From contig VTFK01000670.1 of the NCBI GenBank assembly GCA_009617715.1, positions 30,247-94,246 on the forward strand: a stretch of DNA of 64,000 nt. Reading direction: 5' to 3'. The position numbers were made by a program, and so were the translations under genes. The notes under the pieces are model-generated. The model was not told the origin of the DNA and did no database searches. It saw only the letters and a program-made list of their open reading frames with translations. Position 1 is the stretch's first letter. Each line of letters begins with the position of its first letter. Origin of the DNA: Plectrocnemia conspersa. Lineage: Eukaryota > Arthropoda > Insecta > Trichoptera > Polycentropodidae. Shown here one piece after another: positions 38,510 through 50,100 of the stretch.

Positions 38510-41500
38510 TTAGTATAGTGCATTGCCATGAGTTTGCATATGATGTAAAAAGCTTCTTTTATGTTTAAATGACTTATCACATTTTGTACATTCAAAATCA
38601 CAAACACCGCTATGAGTTATCATATGATTTGAGAGTTTGTATTTATATTTAAATGCTTGTCCACATTTTTCACATTCAAAGTCACGAACATCGCTATGAG
38701 TTATCATATGTCGTGAAAGATAAACTTTACGTGTGAATATCTTTCCACATTTTTCACATTTAATGTCACAACCGTTACTATGAGTTTGCATGTGTAGAGA
38801 AAGAATAAATTTTGATTTGTATGCTTTTCCGCATCTTTCACATTCAAAGTCACTTGTATCTCTATGAGTTATCATATGTCGTGAAAGATATACTTTACGT
38901 TTGAATGCTTTTCCACATATTTCACATTTAAAGTTACAAACATCTCTATGAGTTTGCATATGTAGTGAAAGAATAAATTTTGATTTGTATGCTTTTCCAC
39001 ATTTTTCACATTCAAAATTACGAATATCGCTATGAGTTATCATATGAACCAAAAGTGTTTTTTTATTTTTTAAAGCTTTTCCACATTTTTCACATTCAAA
39101 GTCACGAACATCTCTATGAGATCTTATATGTAGTGAAAGAACGGATTTTGATTTAAATGTTTTTCCGCATTTTTCACATTCAAAGTTACGAGCATCGCTA
39201 TGAGTCATTATATGACATGATAGTCTATATTTACATTTGAATGCTTTTCCACATTTTTCACATTCAAAGTTACAAACATTGCTATGAGTTAACATATGCA
39301 CTGTGAGTGTTTTTTTACTTTTTAAAGCTTTTCCACATATTTCACATTCAAAGTCACAAACGTAGCCGTGAGTTAGCATATGTTGTGTAAGATGTTTTTT
39401 ACATTTGAATGCCTTTCTACATTTATCACATTTATTTTTATTAAAATCACTATGCACACGTTGAACTCTAGAACAACTTTCTGTTTCTGGTTTCTAAAAT
39501 TTAAATTTACTTTATTAGTAAAATTGTAAATATAATAATATATATGAAATAAATTCTATGTGGTTACTTTTGTGATGTTGTAAATTTGGTGAGATAAATC
39601 GTCCACCCCTATAGCATTCACCTTAAGCACATCTTTAACATCGTGTAATTCTGAAATCATATTATAATCAATAATTAAAATATAGCAGAATGTAGTAGTA
39701 TACTGTATGATTAATTATGTCGAACCTATTTCGAGTTTGTCATCTACGACGTCTAAGCATCTATCGTTGATGCTATCGTATTCGATCTTTACGTTTAGCA
39801 ACTTGAAAAGAAGACACTAAATAAGATCACATACATTAGAAGTGTTGTATATTACGTTTAATTACCTCGAATTTACATTGATTTGTGTCAACGGAAGTAA
39901 ATGTTTCTTCGTCGTATTCTATGTCAGCTTCTGCAAAGGTGGAGTTGAATAATTACTGGGAATATATAATTATCTAGTAAAAAAATTAGCTACGTGTGAA
40001 ATATGTCATTAGCAAGGCATTATTAACAAACAGAAAATATTTGGACAAAAATTCTGTATAAATATTTTTTTCAGGTTTATCTCAGTTCGGGGAGTAAAAC
40101 TGTTTCCAAACCAAAACCCGGCCATGGACCAGCTTTTGCTGGCCCTAGGCCTATAATTCTCTATCATAAATTAGTTTAGATTTTTATGTATTAATGTCAC
40201 TTTCGTAATTTTCAATATATAGAAAAAGACATTTATTTTCAATGAAAGGTTGAAAACAAATACCAGCGGATATGCGATTAGGTCCTACATTTTTTAAAAA
40301 ACACTAGCTGGAATAAAATCAAGACCTCTTGATTTTTTCGTACTTAATTTCCCAAAACCATACTGTAGGTCAGAAATGGTTAAATTATCAATTAATATAC
40401 ATTTCTGTGTATATATTTTCAAATAGTTGTTGCCTGGACCTGAATTTATCTGAGTTGTATTGAAGAAGAAGCTTTTAAATAAATCGTTTCGTCACCTTCA
40501 TTCTGTTTTATTTTAACAAATCTGTGTTTCGTTGTTCACGTCAAATTAACGAGGTTCCAACAAATTTGAGAATCGTTCACTATGTTCAGCTCAATATTAT
40601 GTATGTAGTGTGTACCTTTATTAATTTATTTTTGGTGTTTTCTCAATGAACAGAACAATTTGTAGTAATGATATGAATTGGTTTTCCTCCAAAGTTTATG
40701 GAATGAGTCCAATAATTTAACAGTAACAATAGAAATAATGTTTTATTATTCAATTACGTGAGTTTGATAAGAGTTAACCTTGATGGAATATTATTTGAAC
40801 ACATTAAATTAAATCTAGACTGGAACTGAGCAAATATTGTTTTTAAAAAATATATTATTGGGTAATAATTTAGAAAACTGTTTATCTTGTCCCAAATCTA
40901 TTTTTTGGAGGTCAATCGTAGGACCTCTTTTAATTACTATTTTTACCAGCGATTTCTTTGCAAAGAATGTAATAAAAAAATATATAACAAGATTCTCTGG
41001 TAAAAATCAGTCGAGTGCTTGGGCTTAATCCTGAATTTCAGACTAAGTTTAAGGTGACCAGATTTTTAAAATATCTAAGGATACTAAAAATTATTTTTTG
41101 TTCGAGGAGGATAAATTGTGGGAGCTAAAAAAATGTTATTATGAAATTTTTGTTTAAAGGCCATCTCCAAATTTTTTTTAGATGTACAAATTATTACAGG
41201 ATCTCAAAAAAATAAAGGTCATTTTGGAAATGTTTGTTTAAGGAGGACGTCTGGTCAAAATATTCAAAAATGCTTCAAATCCAACAAAACATCTCTTCAG
41301 AATTGCGAAAAAACTGTTTGTTTTGTCTGCAATTTGATAGACTTCAAAGTATTCAATAGAATCTGTATTTATTTAAAAATGAGTAGTAAATCTAAATCCA
41401 CAATAATAACAATAAATAAGTAATTATTGTGTAATTAACTATAATGCATGCATATTTTTATTTATTTTTTTATAAAAAAATTAAAAAGAGATTAATTAAT

Positions 41501-41666
41501 AACTAGGTAAAACATTATACAAGGTATATAATTTACTAGTTACTGTACAATAGGTTTCGTTATTAACTGATAATTTCAGTAAGAAGTGATATTATCTGTC
41601 AATTTTTATTATAAATTCTTAATTGCGATCAGTAAAATATATTATACCGATTTTGATAAACGCCAT
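38510..41666 (-). CDS. C2H2 zinc-finger protein E (11 fingers)
   Basis: Exons: 41648-41666, 39866-39930, 39726-39801, 39568-39650 and 38510-39493; 1227 nt, 408 residues. ATG is at 41664-41666 (MAFIKI). Intron 1 is 1.7 kb because foreign sequence, including a reverse-transcriptase scrap, lies inside it; the other copies have 0.1-0.3 kb there. The leader keeps psi-K-x-E at IKIE and VKIE. Eleven intact fingers follow; 6-7 and 8-9 form a two-finger duplication (SKFILSLH then RKVYLSRH, twice). The last finger (HKRSFLHHMQTH) matches the last fingers of A and F. Confidence 0.83.
40800..41035 (+). pseudogene. Reverse-transcriptase fragment of a non-LTR element
   Basis: An open stretch at 40837-41028 includes RSIVGPLLITIFTSDFF, which matches the (G)S(I/V)(L/V)GPLLFxIFxxDF motif of non-LTR reverse transcriptases. 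Nothing upstream or downstream continues the domain. It lies in intron 1 of gene E, on the opposite strand. Confidence 0.45.
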
Positions 41667-41736
41667 TGTAGCTGTCTAGTTGACAGTTCATAAGTAACGT
41701 TTGGTCTTAATACGACGAAGTGTCGAGCATGACGGA
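41667..41736 (-). promoter_or_regulatory. Shared promoter/5'UTR block, gene E copy
   Basis: Minus strand: GCTCGAC, spacer, TCGTATTAAGACCAAACG, GAACTGTCAACT, then 15 bases to the ATG. TTGGACC of the other copies is TAAGACC here. Confidence 0.55.
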
Positions 41737-41761
41737 AATTAAAATGTTTCAGATGTACAAT

Positions 41762-42450
41762 ACCTGGCCATATTATTAGACCCATGCAAAATTTTGGATT
41801 TTTTCCCTCAAATGGTCTATATCTAAGCTGTTTTTTTTATATTTTTTTTTTAATAGCATTAGTTATTAAAAAAAAATCTAGTTTAGGGGTGAGAAATAAT
41901 AAAATATATTTTTAAATTAAAATAACAATCTACAAAGCATTTTGGGGCTATATTTTTAATATTTGGTATGTCATTCTTTTGCTTTAATAAAGTGACTGAA
42001 TTTGCATATGTATGCTTTCATTACATTTTTTAATTGTTTCTTGAAGGTTCCAATTATGATTCCATTCTAAAATCATCTTGATTAGCTCCCTTTTCATGGT
42101 TATTGAAATTTTAGCAATATTCTTCTTCAAAAGCTCCTAAACACTCTTGATGGAGTTCATATTAGGCGAGTTTCCTGGTCAATCTAACACTTTGATGTTT
42201 TTATCCTGCAGAAAAGCCGCGATACTATTAGTTTTATAACAATGAGCACCAGGCTCGCCTCCAGGAAACCGTTATTTAGGACATAAAGGAATGCATAGAC
42301 AATGTATCAAAGCACGCTCATTTATCACGTAATTATTACCCTCGTAATGATCAAAGAATCTATACCATTTTGTGCATTATGGATTAAACAAAAAATACGC
42401 TATCGGGCGACAAAAAAAAAACACCACTGATATTCGGAATGTGTTTACTT
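41762..42450 (-). pseudogene. Tc1-like transposon remnant, C-terminal transposase
   Basis: Minus-strand text at about 42060-42260 reads GEPGAHCYKTNSI, then QDKNIKVLD, a stop in place of Trp, PGNSPNMNSIKSV, another stop in place of Trp, ELLKK. This is the Tc1 WPGNSPDLNPIENLW..LK motif. The end near 41762 (GGCCATATTATTAGACCC) has the look of a Tc1 terminus. Several stops and frame changes; the N-terminal half is too decayed to read. Confidence 0.65.
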
Positions 42451-42982
42451 AGCAAATTTTACTCTTTCTAGGCGTGGACATATTTCTGTAATCGAATATA
42501 CAAGCACAATAATTAGTTGACTGATCTCTACACTGTTGTGATCCGCTGGAGACGTCTCAAATCAACGATACAAAAGGTCTGACTCTAGGAGAGACGAATC
42601 AGGGAGACGACGCTCAGAAGGTATGATTCCTCCGCCAGCGTTCGGAACAAATAATATACAACTACCCAATATATCACTCTGATATATGCACTTTAAGTGA
42701 ATAAATTATTGTCAGTTTTCTGGCTGCAAAGCCCTTCGGCCGCAAAACCCGAAATAATAAAGTGTTTTAAATTCTTTTCCATCATTTCTTTTATTTACAG
42801 CTTAATTAATAAAACAAATTCAAAGATAATATGTATACAAAATAAAAATTTCAAGTTTTAACAAAGTATAAGACATTATAAATATGTTTTTATATACTAC
42901 AATATTATTAAAAATATACGGAAACAAATTTTTACTTCTTAAAAACTTTCATTTTATTTTGATTACTAAATATACTCAATAT
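42451..42982. other. Spacer with an unclassified GC-richer block
   Basis: 42530-42780 is less AT-rich and ends in AATAATAAAGTG, so it may be an SINE- or LTR-like insertion. No second copy is visible in this window. Confidence 0.35.
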
Positions 42983-43199
42983 TTAAAGTTCAACATGATT
43001 TGAACTAGTTTTTATAATTTTTGTCGCACTGAACATACGATGCATATATGAGTAAAACTGCTGAATGAATTTAAGACAACATAAAATAGCTTTCGATTTC
43101 AGTAGAAGGCAAAGTGACAATATGTGGCACATTAATTGGAAAATATTTTTTTTTGTATAAGTCATTTTAGTTTTAAGTAAATCAGCAATTGTAAAAACG

Positions 43200-43334
43200 G
43201 TGATTATATAAAAAAAAAATTCACATTCAAAGTCGATAACCTTGTTGAGTTGTAATATGGCCTTAGAGGTTAGTGTATTTTGATGATATTCCATATTTAT
43301 TATATTAATTTTGAATGAAAGTTGTCTTTTAGTT
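43200..43334 (-). pseudogene. Fossil finger downstream of gene F
   Basis: VIDFECE followed by non-finger text on the minus strand near 43215-43240, after the stop of gene F. It matches the S-D-V-x-DFEC finger start only. Confidence 0.35.
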
Positions 43335-45672
43335 TTAAGGTGCTTCGCCATGATTTTGCATATGATATAAAAAGTTTTTTTTGTGTTTAAATGATTTTTC
43401 ACATTTATTACATTTAAAGCCACAAGCATTGTCATGAGTTATCATATGGCTTGCAAGTGACTTTGTATTTTTAAATGCCTTTACACACGTTTTACACTGA
43501 AAGTCACGAATATCGCTATGAGTTACCATGTGTACTGCAAGTGTTTTCTTATTTTTAAATGCTCTTCCACATTTTTCACATTCAAAGTTACGAACATCGC
43601 TATGAGTTATCATATGACTTAAAAGGCTGTATTTACATTTGAACGCTTTTCCACATGTTTCACATTCAAAGTCACGAACGTCACTATGAGTCATCATATG
43701 ATTTGAAAGTCTGTATTTAAATTTGAACGCTTGTCCACATTTTTCACATTCAAAATCACAAACATTGTTGTGAGTTAGTACATGACGTGAAAGAATGCTT
43801 TTTGTTTTAAAAGCTTTTCCACATATTTCACATACAAAGTCACAAAAATCGCTATAAGTTTGCAGACGTTGTGAAAGATGAGATTTTATTTTGAATGCTT
43901 TACCGCGTTCAAAGTCAAGAACATCTCTATGAATTAATCTATGTCGTGAAAGATAGCCTTGACATTTGAATGTTTTTCCACATTTCTCACATTTAAAAGC
44001 ACAAACATCGGTATGAGTTATCATATGCGTTGTAAGGCTTTTTTTATGTTTAAACGCTTTTCCACATTTTTCGCATTTAAAATCGCAAACAACCCTATGA
44101 GTTTGCAAATGTAGTGCAAGAACGGATTTTAATTTGAATGCTTTTCCACATGTTTCACATTCAAAGTTACGAGTAACTCTATGAATTTGCATATGTAACG
44201 AAAGATCGGATTTTGATTTGAATGCTTTTCCACATTTTTCACATTTAAAATCACGAACATTGCTATGAGTTATCATATGCACTGCAAGTGTTTTTTTATT
44301 TTTAAAAGCCTTTCCACATTTTACACATTTAAAATCACGAATATCGCTGTGACTTATCATATGCACCGAAAGTGTTTTTTTGTTCTTGAATGCTTTTCCA
44401 CATTTTTCACATTCAAAGTTACGATCATCGCTATGAGTTTGCATATGTAATGTAAGAACAGATTTTGATTTGAACGCTTTGCCACATTTTACACATTCAA
44501 AGTTACGAACATCACTATGAGCCATCATATGACTTGAAAGACTGTATTTACATTTGAATGCTTTTCCACATATTTCACATTTGAAGTCACGAATGTCGCT
44601 ATGAGTTATCATATGCACTAAAAATGTTTTTTTATTTTTTAATGCTTTTCCACATTTTTTTTTCACACTTAAAATCATAACCATCACTATGTTGTGTAAG
44701 ATAATTTTTATCTTGCCACTCATTTTTATAAGAAACTTTGGAACTTTTATCTCTGTCAGGTTTCTAAAATTTAAATTTAATTCATTATTTATATTGTACA
44801 TAAATTACACATAAATCAAATTCCATATGACTGTTACTTTTGTGATGTTGCAAAGTTGCTGGGATAAATTGTCCACCCCAATAGTATTTACTTTAAGCAC
44901 ATCTTTAACATCATGTAATTCTGAAATCATATATAATAGTTATCAATAAGCCAAATATATGGAAATGTATCAGTATACTGTATTAACCACCTCCCGGTCA
45001 CACTAATTTTTTAAAAATGACTTAAAAACATCTGTCACGGACCCATCCTATCCTAAGCAACAGTTTAAAATATTTAAAAATATTCGTACAAACTTAATGT
45101 TTAACAAAAAAGGCTGTGATAATTTTTTCAAGAAATTTGCTAATTTTTGAGATCATAATTAATCACAAAATACAAATTTTCGAGTTAACTCAGGTATGAC
45201 CAGGAAGAGGTTGAGTATGTCTAACCAATTTCGAGCTTGTCATCTACGACGTCTACACATCTTTCTTCGCTGCTATCGTATTCGATCTTTACATTTAATA
45301 ACTTAAAAAAAAATAAATTAGTATAATCTTTAACAAGTGTTACATATTACATTTCAGTACCTCAACTTTATATTGATTTGTGTCAACGAAAGCAAATGTT
45401 CCTTTATCATTTTCCATATCAGCTTCTACAAAGACGAAGTTTAATAATTATAATTAATATCTAATTAGCTAGTAAAAAAATTAGATACATATGAATCGTG
45501 TGTCATTGATTAAAACAATAGGTTTTGATTCAGTATGATAATATTTTTAACTTAAATTAATTGCACAGAGAAGTGATATTAATTAATATGCAAAACCCTT
45601 TAATTACATTTTTAATTATTATCCGAAAAATAAAATAATAAAATGAATTATACCGATTTTGACAGACGCCAT
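43335..45672 (-). pseudogene. C2H2 zinc-finger gene F (14 intact fingers), frameshifted
   Basis: Exons: 45654-45672, 45361-45425, 45226-45301, 44838-44920 and 43335-44763. The leader exons total 243 nt in phase, but exon 5 is 1429 nt, one base too many. The cause is visible near 44655: the usual GAAAAATGT of a finger is GAAAAAAAAATGT, nine A where five are normal. From there the fingers run in another frame, preventing translation of all fingers from the array's ATG. Fourteen intact fingers remain after the shift, plus one degenerate finger (FERGKAFKIKSHLSQRLQTY) at the same place as in gene A. It may be a true pseudogene or a homopolymer error in the assembly; if the latter, F would be a normal protein of about 550 residues. 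Confidence 0.75.
44985..45212. mobile_element. Small TIR element in the intron between exons 3 and 4 of gene F
   Basis: ACCACCTCCCGGTCACAC at the left and the reverse complement of the right end (AACCTCTTCCTGGTCATAC) form imperfect inverted ends. The same intron in A, C, D and E is short and lacks this text, so it is an insertion. Confidence 0.5.
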
Positions 45673-45742
45673 TGTAACTGTGTTGACTTGACAGCTTATA
45701 ACTAACGTTTGGTCCAAATACGATAAATGGTCGAGCATGAAA
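45673..45742 (-). promoter_or_regulatory. Shared promoter/5'UTR block, gene F copy
   Basis: Minus strand: GCTCGAC, spacer, TCGTATTTGGACCAAACG, AAGCTGTCAAG, ATG. The core is as well kept as in gene A. Confidence 0.55.
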
Positions 45743-45849
45743 AACTGGGAGAGAAAAATGTTTTAGATAAAAATCAATAAATTAATGATAATACAAAAAA
45801 AAATATTAATTCAAGTTTAAAAGGTGCTTTTAAATTCACGATCTTGCGT

Positions 45850-46090
45850 TTATATTATTGAAAGTTATTTTTTGCTTATCTTTTTTTTTTTAATAGTATT
45901 AGTTATCGAAAAAAAAAACTAACGTTTAGCGCTGAGAAATAACAAAAAATATTTTAAAATTAAAAAAACGGTCCACAAGGCAGCTTGCGGTTATATTTAT
46001 AATATTTAGTATGTCCTAATTTTACCTTATTTTCGACTAGGCATATTTTCTATACATTTTTCATTTGATTCCTAGTATATTTGATGCATA
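45850..46090. repeat. Second decayed copy of the Tc1-remnant flank
   Basis: Parallels 41825-41995: TTTTTTTAATAG(T/C)ATTAGTTAT, a run of A, GCTGAGAAATAA, then a shared TTATAATATTTAGTATGTC stretch. Non-coding. Confidence 0.45.
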
Positions 46091-46275
46091 ACATGGTAAC
46101 TATTCTTTAGCGAACCGCGGTGGGTGTCGGGTGATCGGCGGGGCTTCGTCCGTCGATTAAATTTGTCATCATATATTTATATATATATATATATAAAATA
46201 GCATGTAACACACAGATTGTACTGCAGCGGTACAATCTGTGTGTATTTGCAACTCGTCCCCATCTGTTTGCTAAA
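46091..46275 (+). repeat. Partial copy of the possible solo-LTR repeat
   Basis: 46212-46255 has ACTGCAGCGGTACAATCTGT and TTGCAACTCGTCCCCATC, matching the end of the 37735-37950 copy. An AT microsatellite at 46168-46194 lies in front. Confidence 0.4.
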
Positions 46276-47151
46276 GATATATTTCTTTAATGCTCATTTT
46301 TTAATATTTTACACACATTATCACAAATCACTCGTTTAAGTGCATACTACAAATAATATGTTGCGCAATCTAATACATGTGAATTTATTTTAACGATTGT
46401 CTCAGAAAATTTAGTTGCGAGACAGAAGCATGTAAAACGGGTAATATAAAATCTACACAAATCACATAACTCCTTATTCGAGAAAATACTCACATACACA
46501 ATACATTATTTATTCAATCGTTTAAGTTGTAAAGATGATGACCCCAACATCGGATGTCGAAATATTAGTACGAAAGATAGGGTAAAAAGGTGTGATACAC
46601 ATTTTTATCCAAGGGTCAAAGCCAGGTATCGCAATTAATTCAGTAAATAATAAATATAGCTTCGTTGTTTAATCTGATAAAGGAATACAATAAACCACTA
46701 TTTTACAGATTGATAGCAGATTTTTAAAAATATGCTTAAATAAATTTACATTAATAATTTTGATACATCATACGTGTTATATGGCTTTAAAGTTAGTTCA
46801 AAATTTCTATCTCCGATTCCATCCTTCTTTATATGTTTGACATTAACGCCTCTATATGTAGAATTATTTAGTTTTTTTTTTTTGCTGAATTAAACACAAA
46901 TTTATTATCCCAAGAGTTAACGGCAAACGTCCTTTTAAATTTTATCAGTTGTTGAATATTTTGGTCAGGGACTAAATCAGTCAATCGTCAAGCAGGTGAG
47001 ACAAATTAAAATATCAAGAATTTCTTACTTAAGCTTCGACACAATTTTGAGGAAAAAATCGCATATTTCTTGCTGCTTAAAAGTAAAATAGTATTACCAT
47101 ATAAAATACGATTTTAATTAATAATAAACAAGTTATTATTATAATTAGTCT
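46276..47151. other. Spacer downstream of the Ig-domain gene
   Basis: No recognised gene or repeat. Confidence 0.5.
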
Positions 47152-47157
47152 TTTATT
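47152..47157 (-). terminator. Poly(A) signal of the Ig-domain gene
   Basis: AATAAA on the minus strand, only about 17 nt past the stop codon at 47174-47176, so the 3'UTR would be very short. A later signal may be used instead. Confidence 0.4.
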
Positions 47158-47173
47158 TCATACTATTGTATAT

Positions 47174-50100
47174 TTACAACTCGGCAGTGATTGGAAATAA
47201 ATGATCTAAATATTTGGGATTGTCAAAGGACTGTAGTGACTTCGGTCTTGTTTTGTGACGGCTCCTGTTGGAGCTCCTTGTAGATCTCTTGGACCTGGTT
47301 CTAGTAAAATCGGTGATATCTTCCGTCTGATGAGATGTCCCAGCCGCTTGGTTCTTTAGTGGTCTAGACACGGTCAAATGAGTCGGGGGAGATCCCTTTT
47401 TCGCAATGGTCACGTCATATTGTACACGTGGATCGAGGACGGAATACACGTGATCCTTCTCATTGTCCACTCTCGTCGAGTCCTGCAAGGGAAAATTTAT
47501 ATTACACCAAGTTGTAACAAGATTAATCACAATTTCCATTAATTATTAAAAAAAATGTATAACCCTGCTGTTAATCATGCATGTGAATTATTTTGTATAT
47601 TGTGGGTATTAATAGAGATTTTTAACCGACGTGCAAATTGAAAGAGTGTTTTTTGGAGCACACGCACACGTGTCACACTGTGGTTGGAGGTTGCAGGATC
47701 AGTGCTGCCCTTCGCACCTTGAGGGCATCAGGGGAGTAGACCCTGGTTGAATACATTGCGTCAGCGGGCAATCCTTCAGATTTGTCCCTAAAAGTACAAT
47801 AGATTTTGTCTTGCATAATAATGTATTAAGTCCTAAGAAGCGTTGATATTGATCTGCCCGGTGAGTGCTTAACAATTTGAAGATTTATTCCAAATGAACT
47901 GGACATTCTATAAGAGTTTGATGGACCACAGTAAATTATATTTATTGCTCTTCTAAATATTGCTTATATACTTAGTATAATACTAGTACAACGCCTTTAA
48001 AAGAAATCCACCGAAAGCTTCCAGACAGACCAATATCAAAATTTCAGCACATTTACTTACTCTTCTAAATCTGAGGCAGTAAATTCAGTTTTATCTAAAA
48101 TAAATATTAATTAGTATTTTAATAAAATTTAATGGTAAAACTTATTTAACATACCTTTAGTATTTCTACACTTTCTGAGTATACAAAATATCACTATAAC
48201 AAGTACAATGATGACGACTCCAGCGCCAGCGAGTGGTGCTAAAGCAGCATTTTCTAAAGCAAATCCTGATTATATTATATATTTTGATACTCAAAGCTTT
48301 GTAACACATTATTTAATCTCACCATGCAATAATAATCTAGCTGCGTGTGCGGTAGCGCCCCTCTCATTTTCCACACGAAGTAGATAGGTTCTGGCATCTT
48401 GACGTTGAGTTGCTGTTATATGTAAAACATATAGAAAACACGCTCCTTGTCTAACTGCTTCAGCAGATCTGTATCGTCCTAGAGAATTAAGATTTATTGA
48501 TAATATACTTTTTAAAGCCTTGATCTTATTGTATTATATACCTATTTGAGCTGGAACTGTAAGCGTGAGACTTCCCCAATGCCAGGCAGCTTTTCTCGGA
48601 GGAGGTTCTGCACAAACCAAAGCAGTTATCCTAGCATCTGATCCAAGGCGAGCTTCAGAAGGCGAATTGCCTTCTCCTTCGCCTTCACCCACTGGAGGTC
48701 CAACCACAGCCAACGTGAGAGAATCTGCAGTGTGCCACCTCTCACGTCCTCCTATTGTATTGGTTGCGGTGCATTTATACGTTCCTTGTTGTCTATATGT
48801 AACATTATGAAGAACTAATATTGGTTCTCTTCCTACTGGCATTCCACCCTCCACATTGGTAGCTTCAAGAGGTCTAGAAGATGATCTTCATTAAAACGAT
48901 TGATTACGTAAATACTTGACAATATACATACGCGTGAGTCCATAGGTATCTTGGTTGAGGATTTCCTTCAGCTCTGCACTCTAAAGCGACTCTTGTGAAA
49001 AGGGTGGCTTGCACTGCAGGTTCTGGACCAACCCAAATAACTCGAGCTGGGTCTTTAAACAAATATTGATTAATATACATATGTAAACATATCCATGTAA
49101 TTGATAACTTATATGTACTTACATTTTATATCAACATCGACGCTAACTGGTTCTGATTCTCCAATGGAGTTCTTCGCCATGCATGTATACGTTCCTGTAT
49201 TATTTTTAACGTCAATGCAGCAATGTGATTAAACATGCATACTACTAAACCAGAATACTAACCAGAATGATTTCGCGCTAAAGGAGCTAGTAGTAAAGTG
49301 TCAGTTGGTGTTGAAGATGGCAAAGGGCGTGGCGACGTTCTTGTCCACCAAGCAGAAGGTGATGGATTGCCTTCTGATTTACATCTTAATGCTAGAGCTC
49401 CACCACTACCTTCTTCTAAAGAATCCATGCCTTCTGCGCCAGATATGCTTACAATTGGCGGAACTGTTTTTGATGAGATAGATGTTATTGATTCAAGCAA
49501 GTTGCTTGTTTGAGGCATTATTTTTATTTTGTACTAACAAGTAACATCAAGTATGGCTGTTGCATCTTTGTAGCCAGGATCTGGATATGCTGCATGTGTA
49601 GCTCTGCAAGCTAAACGACGACCGTGATGCGATCTAGTACCAACCACTTCAACTGCAGATCTAGCTGCCCAGACTCTAGGTCTCTCGACTTCTGAAGCGT
49701 TCGTCTGACTCCAAGCGGTTAGTTGTTCGTCGTCTATTAATGATATTTGAGTCTTAAAGATGATGAAATTCTATATATTAAAGTGTATCTTACCTAAGAA
49801 CCACGTTATTGCAGCTGGAGGATTACCATATCTCGATTCGCACAAAACGGATGTTCGTATCCCTTGAGCTGCTGAAAGAGAACGTCCTGGCGGTAATGGT
49901 ACGCCACTTTGCAAAAGTCTTGGTGGTTGCGGTGGTACGCGTACTGATAGAGGAGCTGGTATGCTCGATAGTGCATCCTATGATGTATTAATGTTACTAG
50001 TATATTATAATTAGAATAGTAAAATACTGAATATGTTATTACTTGAGCATCATAAGCACTAGCCGTGACTTGACACTGCCATAATCCATCGTCTAGTTGT

